DNA of 64,000 bases from Prunus persica (lineage: Eukaryota > Streptophyta > Magnoliopsida > Rosales > Rosaceae): positions 7,649,689 through 7,713,688 of the forward strand of contig NC_034012.1 in the NCBI RefSeq assembly GCF_000346465.2, given 5' to 3'. Positions 51,571 to 61,228 of this stretch are shown in pieces. The first letter of the stretch is position 1; every line of letters begins with the position of its first letter. Under the pieces are notes generated by a model. The model worked only from the letters and a program-made list of their open reading frames with translations. It ran no database searches and had not been told where the DNA came from. The position numbers and the translations under genes were made by a program.

Positions 51571-51951
51571 CAGTGGCGGATTCATGAATTTTCTTTTTTA
51601 GGTTCAAAAAAACATTATTATCTAGTCACTAATAACAAAGATCAAACGACTCTTAAATGTTAGAAAACACAATAATATAAATACGTTCATGCACAAATTA
51701 GTAACATAAACTCTGACTTTCTCCTATTTCTTCTATTACACGACACAAAGAGAAGAGTGAGAAGAATGAATCTAAAGAATAAGACGAATAACATACGTAT
51801 AGGAGTAGAGTATGTTACCCCGCTCGCCCTGCCTTATAGTCTTCTTTGAGGCATTTTATCAAATAACTTGGCCCCATTCAATATCAAATTTCATGAAAAT
51901 TTGGCACCTTTCACAAGTGCCTTCACTGGACCGTTAATAGATCCGCCAATG
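51571..51951. mobile_element. hAT-like MITE
   Basis: The left end is CAGTGGCGGATTCATGA; the right end read inversely is CATTGGCGGATCTATTA. The flanking 8-mers ATTATGAG and GTTATAGG match at 5 of 8 places, compatible with an old 8-bp duplication. The 381-bp element has no coding capacity. Termini of the form CAGTGGCGGA are common in plant hAT-derived MITEs. Confidence 0.65.
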
Positions 51952-52513
51952 GTTATAGGATCGATACACATTCCTTTTAAGTTCAATGATTGTTTGGTTT
52001 CATGACATGAACCTTTCATTTTATTGGAGAACATATTGCAATAAATAACATCAAATTCACCGTGAATCGAACCTATAGTAACACACTGTATATTTCCTTT
52101 ACTGACATAGTGAGTTCAAATTTCATAAACAATGACAGTTACAGAAACAAGAAAAACAAGAAGAAAAAAAGGGAAAAACATTTCACCCTTTTCTTAGTTG
52201 TAGAGCAACAAATAAACATAGTAAACATGGGATATATTGAATTTAGGATACAATCCAAGAGCCTGATATCACATCTCGCATAGCAAGCTTTGTCTGTGGG
52301 CCGTCGTGCATAAGCCTTGAACTCCTCTGCACCTTTGCTGTCTTTCTCACTCCACCGAAAGCTTTCCCATTAACACGCTATTATAGCTAATAGCTAGCCG
52401 GCCACCCTATCATCTCTGGCTATATATTTTTTTCATTATATTCTTCCAAGAAAACTTAACACATATGGATCTGAAATCATATATTATAGAACTTAACATG
52501 CAGAACACTCGAG

Positions 52514-52535
52514 TATATATATATATATATATATG
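52514..52535. repeat. (TA)n microsatellite
   Basis: About 11 TA units in intergenic DNA. Confidence 0.85.
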
Positions 52536-53701
52536 AAAAATACTTTTTTACTTTTTTTTTTAATCTACCCAAAAACGCAAGTGTTGAAGATTTTGGAAAT
52601 CCTCCCATCAAGTAAATTTTTTTATATTTTTTATAATGAAAATAATGTCCCTACCATCCATGGATTGTTCAGTACATGGGGGCTAGAACCTGGAGTTTAC
52701 AAGACAGGTAACATCAGTGAAAGACTTTCGTGTCTAATTATTATTTTCTATCCCTCTCCCTACCAACCATAGGGTTTACTAATCAATCAAACATGATTAA
52801 TATTCGGATCATTTTCAAGTTCAAAAGCTCATCATATTTTTACAAGTAAAAGCTAAATGAAATCTAGTTATGTACAGTGATTCTTTTAGTCAATTTAACA
52901 GTCTCCGCGTGATAATCTCTCTCTATCAAATATAACACGAAATTATTTAACGGGTCAAAGTTTAAAAACCATAGGAATTTCAAATAAACACCTTGTGTTT
53001 TCTTGAGGGGTACAGGTTGTTTTGTTTGCCCCCTAGCTAGCAAGCAGTTAGTCTAAATAATGGAATTCTGTGAGGCAAATTAGTTGAGTTGAAATTAAGC
53101 ATATAGTCTAAAGCTAAGTAAACGGAATGGTTGATGATCCTAGCCATTTTCTGACTTTATATATCAAATATGTTTTGCTTGATATGTGTTATTCGCGGAA
53201 TTAAATAGGTCCATACTGAGATATCATATAAGGTTACTTGACATTGCTTGCACTCACTATTATACATCTACGTATATGCGTCTTTTGTAGAGTCTAGAGC
53301 TACATTTTATTCGTTACGGTAATTTACCCTCTTTGTTTTTTTTGAAAAAAGTTTAGGAGAAAATTGGCTATTCTCACCATCAGAACCAGGATAGACCCAA
53401 AACCTTAAGCCGGAAGGATTTACACGTGGCACCCAACTGCTAGATACCACCGGTATGAATTTATATAGGAAATTATAGATCACGCATCAACAATGATTGC
53501 TGGCAACGGGACTCGAATATTGGTGGGACTATACATGGTGCAAGGACCTTACCAACTGAACCAACCCTCCCTTAATTATTAGTTATTTTATTTTTATTTT
53601 TTTTACTGGGATCAACTTAGAGATCAATGCCTGAATATCAACTTGAAAATCTTTTAACTTGAAAGTGTAATAAACAATGCATGTTTTGTTGTTAATGATC
53701 A

Positions 53702-54792
53702 AACTTTAAGAGTTTTTTTATTTAAACCTCACACTTCTCTTTGTTCACCCCATACTCTAAGTTCACCCCAACTTCTAATTCAAATTTTTACAATTGCTAA
53801 GAAAACCCCACTATCTTCCCAAACTATCCCTAAATACACACCCATCAGAAAAAAAAAATTTAAAATTGAAAACATCAACTTCACACCTCACACTCCACAC
53901 CCCGTTATCTTGACCCTCACCATCGATGAATAAATGACTATGGTTGTGTGAATTTAGTTTTGTTGATTTGGCTGAATTTTGAGCTTGTATGACTAAGAAG
54001 TTATGCAAATTTTTACAGTTTGATCCAGTTGTTCATATTTGCATTGTTGTGTTGTTCACTAAAATCCCTAATTCTGATGTTCCAAGGCATTAGGGTTTTG
54101 CCTGTACTGCAACAATTGGTGCATGAGACTTATGTTGATTTCGATTTCTTTGGTAGTTGGAGTGAAATAGTTTTGTTCCTAACTCCTCCCTAGTCTATTG
54201 CTGTAATTCATGTATAGTAGAAGACTGATTTAACTAGCCCCATTAAGAATGTTGGCGATTAGAACTTCAGCATGTTGGCAATTACAAGTTTTAGCCCTTG
54301 AATTGGTCATATCAGTTTATCTTTGCAGGTCCTTTTCTTTTGGTTTCTTTCACTAGAAGCAGCTAGGTGGTTGTTGGCACTTGATGAAGAAAAAAACTGA
54401 ATATATGAACTCAAACTAAATGCTTGGTTACTAATTGTCACTGCCTTGAAATTCTGTTTTTATCTGATACATGGATTCTAGTTGTCTATGGAGATAAATT
54501 AACTCTAGTTTTGTTGTCTTCCATAGGCCATGTTTTCAGGAATAAAATCTCACTCCACATCTGCTAGCATTTTCTCAAGCAATAGAATGTAAAAAAATTT
54601 GTGTTTTTCTAGAACTTAATATGAAGAGTGGTGGGTGGGGTGTGTATATAGATATATTAGAGTTAAGTATTAAGTTGAATGACATTTCTTGTTTTCTTAC
54701 ACAATAATAAAATTTAAAATCTTAATAATTTAAGTATTAGGATTAAAAAAAAAAAAAAAGTACTAGGTTTAAATAGAAAAACTCAACTTTAA
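53702..54792. mobile_element. Non-autonomous DNA transposon with 8-bp target-site duplication
   Basis: The element body is 53710-54784 (1075 bp). The left end GAGTTTTTTTATTTAAACCT pairs with GAGTTTTTCTATTTAAACCT read from the right end. Both sides carry the same 8-mer AACTTTAA (53702-53709 and 54785-54792), typical of hAT-type insertion. The interior has no transposase. Part of it (near 54050-54110) reads like gene leader sequence and could be captured. A second, inverted partial copy of the left end lies at about 60850-61005. Confidence 0.75.
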
Positions 54793-55650
54793 AAGGTTAA
54801 TCTGGCATGAAAAACAGCGATACACCGATACCAGAAAATTTTGAGTAGGTGGGTAGTGCCCTACACGTGGGACACGATGAGTGATAGTGATATGTATTGG
54901 TCTGATTTTTAATAAATTATTAATTCCTAATCATGGATACTGTTTATTTCCGGTATCCATCTCAATCTTTTCGTGTGTGAGACTTGTGGGCTGGGCTTGA
55001 CTACTGGACTATATCAGTGGTCAAAGACCTGGCTATACCCAACCCCATATACGTGACTCTCAGCTTAAGCGCATCATGCATGATCAATTCCAGTTACATT
55101 TAGCATGCAATTGTGATGCTACAATGTCACATAGAAATGGTCTACTTGACATGTTTGTTTATCCATATTATAAAATTGTGCTTAAGTTTCGAAAGAAAAT
55201 CTATGTTCATGTGTACAGCACAACAGAATATAGTCAAGTTATGGAAAGAGGTGTAAGAGAAATCAAAAGCAGAATTTCGGACTTTTGGAATTTATGAATA
55301 TATGAGAGACATTAAAAATCATATTATTTTGTTATTAATCTAATGAAATCGATACAATCATTAACACATCATCACCAATGAAAATTTTGATGAGCCTTTC
55401 ATTTTCTGGCTACTTTCTGTAATGATATCAAGTGCTTGTCAACTAATATTTTAACAATTTCAATCGACTCACATACTAGTAACTTTGTAGATAATAAGTT
55501 TTTGATTGTTTGTGGTGTATACATTAGGTAAATCTTGCCACTCTTTGCTAAAGCGTTGTGTTTTTTAGGCCAAACTTTATGGATGACCAGAGGTTGAAAA
55601 TTACACAAAGCAAATCCTCTTCCTAATTCAAATAATTTTTTTCTTTCTCA

Positions 55651-55849
55651 TTGACCTTATTTAAGCATGACATAGCTAAGTGGTATAAAGTATTATACAC
55701 AGAGTTCAGCATTTTGTTTGCTTGCAAACCTACTCAGAAGCCCTGAACCTTTCCTTCTAATATTATCTAATTAAATTTGAGTCAACAGGTGGTAGTTGGC
55801 TAAAGCAGTCCCGTGCCTGTGAGAATTAAATTCAGAGAGTACAAGTCAA
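55651..55849. promoter_or_regulatory. W-box cluster upstream of the F6'H1-like gene
   Basis: Three TTGACY cores within 310 bp of the ATG: TTGACC at 55651-55656 (+), and AGTCAA (minus-strand TTGACT) at 55780-55785 and 55844-55849. These are WRKY-type sites. Scopoletin-pathway hydroxylases are known to respond to pathogens and iron, but binding here is only inferred. Confidence 0.45.
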
Positions 55850-55955
55850 ATGAGCTTCAAGTATTTATTGTCAGCCTTTGTGATCAAACCATCTGCACCA
55901 TTCAATATCCATCAATCTAGCTCTCCACCAAAAACCACCACATACACAAAAATCA

Positions 55956-57383
55956 ATGGCTCCAAGTTTCGAAGATGGAAACTCACTGTTCAACTTTGTT
56001 GTCAGAGATGGCAATGGTGTGAAGGGCATGGTGGACTTGGGCCTATCGAAAGTGCCTGAACAATACATACAACCGCCCCATGAGCGCATAGTGAAGCTAA
56101 ATGCAATCTCAGCAGATGAGCTCTCACCAATCGATTTGTCAAAGCTAGATGGGCCTGACCATGACCAAGTAGCAGATGCCATTGTTAATGCTGCTGAGGT
56201 TCTTGGGTTCTTCCAAGTTGTGAACCACGGCATGCCTGTGGAGTTGCTAGAGTCCCTTAAAAATGCTGCACATGATTTCTTCGGGCAGGCGCCGGAGAAG
56301 AAGGCTGCTTATCGGAAAGGCGTGAGCCCTAGCCCATACGTGAAGTATGGGACGAGCTTTGTGCCCGAGAAGGAGAAGGCATTGGAGTGGAAGGACTATG
56401 TAAGCATGGTGTATTCCAGTGATGTTGATGCTCTCACTTATTGGCCTAACGAGTGCAAGTAAGTAGAGTTCATATCGATGATCTGATAACATAACCTGTC
56501 ACATTGTCTCATAATATATATATATATATATATATATGCGCATTTTTACACTTCATGGACAAACTAAGCATCAACTCGATGAGTTGATTGTTTATCACCA
56601 CGAAATTTGTAGGGAAGTTGCACTTGAGTACCTGAAGTTTTCTATGGATATGGTAAAGAAAATACTGAAAGTCTTGATTGCAAAGCTTGGAGTGACACTA
56701 GAAGACTCAAAAATTGATGCGCTCATTGGCTTGAGGATGGTTAACATGAATTTCTACCCAACATGCCCTGATCCAGAACTCACTGTCGGAGTTGGGCGTC
56801 ACTCGGACATGGGCACCTTAACTGTGCTACTGCAAGATGGAATTGGTGGTTTGTATGTGAAAGTTGAAGAAGACATGGATGCTGGAAGAAAGGGAGAGTG
56901 GATTGAGATCTCACCTGTCCCTGGTGCTCTGGTCATCAACATTGGAGATACATTACAGGTTAATTAATTACAATCCATTAGATTAAGCTTTAATAGTATG
57001 CCTGTTTCATAATACGAGAGCCACCAATCAAACTCAGCGTTGTAGACGAGTGTGGCTAGTCGAGTTCATGTTCTTACAGATATTTAACCATCTCATCACA
57101 TGTGATTGTTTTGTTATAGATACTTAGTAATGGAAGGTACAAAAGTGCTGAACACAGAGTGCGTACTACAAGCACCAAATCAAGAGTGTCTGTTCCAATT
57201 TTCACCATCCCAAAGCAAACAGAAAGAATTGGGCCACTGCCTGAGGTGGTGAAGAATGATGGAGTTGCTCGTTACCGTGAGGTGGTGTTTGAAGATTATA
57301 TGAGCAACTTTTTTGGCAATGCGCATGAGGGGAAGAAGTCTCTTGAGTATGCACAGATTATTATTAGCTCCACCTCCACTTGA
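55956..57383 (+). CDS. 2-oxoglutarate/Fe(II) dioxygenase, feruloyl-CoA ortho-hydroxylase (F6'H1) type
   Basis: Three exons (55956-56458, 56613-56958, 57120-57383) join in frame to 370 aa, close to the family length. The N-terminal DIOX_N domain is followed by the jelly-roll core. The iron triad is His231, Asp233 (GRHSD) and His295 (AEHRV). The 2-oxoglutarate pair is Arg305 and Ser307 (SRVSV), and NFY at 214-216 is also conserved. In relatives the enzyme hydroxylates feruloyl-CoA (sometimes p-coumaroyl-CoA) at the ortho position in the cytosol. The product closes to scopoletin (or umbelliferone), used in defence and iron uptake. The family assignment is strong; the exact substrate is inferred from overall resemblance. 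The ATG begins MAPSFEDGNSLFNFVV, the usual start. An upstream ATG at 55850 opens an overlapping frame. Intron 1 carries a (TA)n tract. Confidence 0.85.
56514..56537. repeat. (TA)n microsatellite in intron 1 of the F6'H1-like gene
   Basis: About 12 TA units, roughly 75 bp before the exon 2 acceptor. Confidence 0.9.
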
Positions 57384-57925
57384 TGCAAAGAAACTGGTGT
57401 ATTTATTTTATTTGGTGCTTGCTCTCCTGATATTCTCCATTTGTGTAAGAGTTGAAATTACTTGGATGTTGAAGCCTATGCAACACTAAAGTTTGCTTCT
57501 TTTGATTGAATAAAGAGGAACACTGTATTTAACTCTATAGTTTCAGTAAGCTGTGCGCTGAGTTCATGAATGTATAAAATCCTTGTTGTTCATCCAAAAG
57601 CTATAGTATTACAAATCGATAATATCGGCGATATTTTCGTTTTTTTCCTCTCCCAATATGATATTTTGGCAAGTTTCCATATTGTATTGTAATTTTATTG
57701 ATGAATTCGTTTGTATTTTCAAACGTAATAATGCACGTGTGTATTATTCACATATTATTGAATAAAAGTACTACGCATTAAGAATTTTTAAATTATTATT
57801 AAAATCATATATAATGATAAAATTTTATCACCGTATAGTTTTCTTACCTTTATTGAATAATGCACGTACATATTTTATTCCACATTTTACTATCTTGTGA
57901 TTCATTAATCCATAATCGAAATCAA
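57384..57925. terminator. 3' region of the F6'H1-like gene and AT-rich spacer
   Basis: The 3' UTR probably ends shortly after TTGAATAAAGAGG near 57507, which contains AATAAA. The rest is AT-rich spacer with no gene. Confidence 0.5.
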
Positions 57926-57926
57926 A

Positions 57927-58758
57927 GGGAAATTTGCATAAATACCACATGAACTTTTAGATAAGTGCATCATTACCACATGAACTTTTAGTTTTTATTT
58001 TTAACCACCTAAACTTTGTAAAGTGTTGTAATCCAACACCTATGTCTAATCCCGTTAAAATTTCCATTAAATTTAAGGGTATTTTCGTCAATTACTGACT
58101 AAAAAGAATTATAAAGAAACAGAATTTAAAAAATAAAATTAACCTAATTATACGCATTACCCCAAACCCTAAACCCTTTCCCCCACCACACCCGACCACA
58201 AACACTCTGCTTTTGTCTCTTGGATTATCAAACCCCTTCTTCCCAAACCTTGAGATTATCTCTCCCACAAGTCCACGCTGAACTCCATCAGGTTTCACCA
58301 TTTTGTATGTCTCATCAACTTGTTCCAATGAAGCAGCCAAGTGAGGAAGAAAGTTGCGAGGTTTGGGGAGGCTTTTAGCATGAGGACGAGATGGGAAATA
58401 TGAGAAAACGGTTATTCTTGTGGTGGTCGTAAGATAAGCTGCAGATTCTCTCAGCTGCTGAGCGTTGAAGGGTGAGGAAACACATGGACTTGCTCCGCCA
58501 AACACTGTCAGAGTCTCCATTCTGTCTCTGCTTCTATATCCCTTCTTTTTTATTTTTAAAACTAGGTTTTTTAAGATTAGTTTTTTAGTGAACTGACGAA
58601 AATGACCTTCCACTTAACGAAAATTTTAACAGAATTAGACGTAGGTGGTGAATTGCAACACTCTACAAAGTTCAGGTGCTTAAAAATAAAAAATAAAAGT
58701 TCATGTGGTAATAGCGCACATGCCTAAAAATTGAGGTGGTATTTATGCAAATTTCCCT
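57927..58758. mobile_element. Pack-MULE (Mutator-like element carrying an NDPK2 gene fragment)
   Basis: Long terminal inverted repeats of about 165-170 bp flank the segment. The left arm begins GGGAAATTTGCATAAATACC and the right arm read inversely begins with the same 20 bases. Both continue through CCACATGAACTTTTA and AACTTTGTA. Between them lies a piece of a plastid nucleoside diphosphate kinase gene. There is no transposase. Terminal text of this kind (GGGAAATTTGCATAAAT) is typical of plant Mutator-like elements. I could not find a clear 8-11 bp target duplication, so the outer boundaries are uncertain by a few bases. Confidence 0.82.
58092..58520 (-). pseudogene. Captured 5' fragment of a chloroplast nucleoside diphosphate kinase (NDPK2-like)
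   Basis: An open frame of 142 codons starts [10 protein letters not shown] at 58520. The first 68 or so residues look like a plastid transit peptide (Ser/Thr/Arg-rich). The NDPK domain start follows ([20 protein letters not shown], then SRFGKKGF). Homology stops near residue 97 (about 58230), and the rest is unrelated filler running toward the terminal repeat. The catalytic-histidine region and most of the fold are missing, so kinase activity is excluded. The frame has no internal stop, suggesting fairly recent capture. Functional NDPK2 transfers phosphate between nucleotides in plastids; this copy could at most be an antisense or decoy transcript source. Confidence 0.8.
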
Positions 58759-59103
58759 AAAGAGTTGGACTCTGACTACGGATTACTCATGTGTTTACTT
58801 CACATAAAGGAATGAAAGTGCAAGTGGGGCCCAAGCAAAAAAAAAATTCAACTCATGATTTTGGAGGAATTGGACTCTTGAGTGAAAGGTGATATTTTAA
58901 TTCCTGGAGAACTAACCCATCAAAAATCCATCTTTTTTAAAATTTTAAATTTGCCATACACTTTTACCAACAATAAGGACATTTTAGTAGTCAAATTAGT
59001 TTCAATTCTGATCCATGGGAATTTAGTAAATAACAGATAAGGAATCACTATCATTCTTACCATGATTCTAGATAGTTCAGTAAACAACTTCATGGGAATC
59101 CGG

Positions 59104-59261
59104 ATTCTAAGAGCATCTCCTTGCAGGAGTGTAAAAAGAGATGTAAATGATATTTACACCCAAAGTTGCCAGAAGTTGCTTCAATGGTGGGGCGAAAATG
59201 AATGCAAATATAGCGCATTTGGCCGGAAAATGTAAAAAAAATGAATATTTACATATGATTC
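59104..59261. mobile_element. Truncated Tourist-like MITE fragment
   Basis: Begins TAAGAGCATCTCCTTGCAGG, the GAGCATCTCC terminus common in plant MITEs, and runs to the edge of the LTR-like segment at 59262. Its other end is not seen. A related terminus lies at 48586. Confidence 0.4.
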
Positions 59262-59899
59262 TGTTGTGTGGAAGCGTCAACCAACTGTGAGTGAAAATAA
59301 AACAACTGGCAAGAGATAAAAAAGAACAAAACAACACCAACAAGAACACCAAGATTTATACTAGTTCGGCAATGCCTACATCCAGTTTAGAGACGACGAA
59401 GTAATCCACTATAATCAAATAAGAGAATACAATAGTGTTTAACACTCAGAAACCCAAACCCCAAATATACCCAAGCTCACACACTCAAAAATATAAAGGA
59501 ATTACAAATTAAGTACAATTTAGAGAAAGAGAAAAATAACCAACAACAGCCACAAATTATTTTGCTGCCCAACTATTATTTTTCCTCTCTTACTTTCTCT
59601 ACTACCAACTTCTCTTTGCTCTCTCTTTGGTGCAACTTATTCTCTCTACTGGACTGCTTCCCTTTTATAGCCAAACGATGAGTGGCTTTTCAAAGAAGCC
59701 AACGGGTGGGCTGCTAATCAAGTCAGACCAATCAATTAGCAAAGTCCATTAATTAATGTATTCCCATGCAATTTGTCTGCCAATCAGCCAACTACCAAAA
59801 TAAATAGCCGAAAGCAACATTGCACATGGGTGCAATCTTGAGTCAAATAGTCATCAAAAAAGTTTTACACTTTTGACTTGTTTGAGCCAATAATCAACA
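59262..59899. mobile_element. Solo-LTR-like segment (probably Copia type)
   Basis: A 638-bp segment beginning TGTTG and ending CAACA, the short inverted ends of an LTR. The bases outside are GATTC on the left and TATTC on the right, four of five matching. The interior has the polypurine/AC-rich then pyrimidine-rich layout of an LTR and no coding sequence. No second LTR lies in the window, so it is most simply a solo LTR. Orientation is not determined. Confidence 0.5.
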
Positions 59900-59904
59900 T
59901 ATTC

Positions 59905-60387
59905 TGCATCCTCGTTTGCTAGGCTCCGCAAGCTGAAAATGAGGAGATATAATGCAATAGTGTTGGGCTCCACACATGTTGGGAACATGGTGGAGGATAT
60001 TCTTCGATTCATGGCGGACTTGGCGGTTACAAGTGTGCTTTATCAACCCCGGTCCGACAATGGAGTGGCGCATGAGTTGGCACGGGTTGGATTAACGGAA
60101 GGGACTACTTTTGTTTCGGAAGATATCGCTCCGCCTTGGTTGGAGTCGAGCGTTACCAGAGATATGGAGTTGGGCTAGGTTTTTTTATATATTTAGTTCA
60201 TGTCGGAGGCGCTGTGACACTCTTTTTCCTTAACCAAATTTTCTTATTTGGATGTTTTTAATGACAAGGTTTTAACGAGGACACCTCTTCTGCTCTCATG
60301 TTACGTATTGATGTACTAACTATTTGTGCCTTATATTGAAGGTTAATGAAAGTTACTATTGATTTTAAAAAATAATAATAATAATAG
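59905..60387 (+). mobile_element. LINE 3' remnant with RNase H domain end
   Basis: The open frame 59939-60178 reads like the end of a plant LINE-encoded RNase H domain. It has LYQPRSDNGVAHELARVGL, the pattern R-x-x-N-x-x-A-H-x-L-A-R found there, then PPWLES. About 180 bp of typical 3' UTR follow, ending in an A-rich tail with TAA units near 60368-60387. The 5' part of the element is absent. Confidence 0.65.
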
Positions 60388-61228
60388 GTGAGACAACTAC
60401 CAAAATATTATAAACATTATTTTGCTTCAACTTGATATAAATTTATTTCCTTTCATGTCCTTTTATATCATTTTTTTAGGTACAATTGAGCTAGAGGAAG
60501 GGAAACAATGAATCAACCCAAAGTACCTAGAGCTTCAATACATAGTGTTTCAATGTTTGAAAATTCTAGATGGCATTCAGAGATAGAAATTAAATAAGAA
60601 TCACATATTATGCACAAAAAATTTACCAATCTATAAATTAACATTGTCAACAAATCAAGTGTCTGTCAAATTCGTTTCACAATTTGACCCATTTGGTCAG
60701 GAGACTTGATCAGACTTAGCAGCTACTTACACCATTGCGTGTTTCACACTTCACGAAATATGTAACTTCCCTTTGCAACCTCTTAACCCCATGTGTTTTT
60801 ACAAAAAAAACTAATTTAATTACTTACTATTTCTCGTGTGCATAATGTACTTCCCCCTCTAAGGGTAGTTTAGGATGTATTTAACGGTAATTTGGGAAGA
60901 TAGTGGGGTTTTCTTAGAAATTGTGAAAATTTTAAATTAAAAGTTGAGGTGAACTTAGAATATGGGTGAATTAAGAGAAGTGTGAGATTTAAATAGAAAA
61001 TCTTTTTGTTTGTTTCTTCTGGTCTGCAGAAAAAATTGGGTTCAGTTCAGTGGAAATGCACATATATGGACCGACTCGTTTAGAATATGGCCGTACATGT
61101 TAAGGCGGTGCAAAGCTTCTTCCTTTAGTTTTTAATTTAACCACACACTCCAGAACGCTTGGAAGCACAAAACTTTATTGGCGTTCGAATCTCTCTCTCT
61201 CTGTTGTTCTGTCACTGTTGGATCGAGC
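60388..61228. promoter_or_regulatory. Upstream region of the MoCo sulfurase gene
   Basis: AT-rich DNA with a diverged inverse copy (about 60850-61005) of the left end of the 1.1-kb element at 53710. The MoCo sulfurase leader, with a (CT)n patch near 61190, follows. No TATA box is clear. Confidence 0.45.

Noticed and set aside
53500..53575. GGGACTCGAATATT...CCAACTGAACCAACC, tRNA- or SINE-like text
   Set aside because: Only part of a possible tRNA-derived element is present and the two halves do not form a credible cloverleaf, so no element was called.
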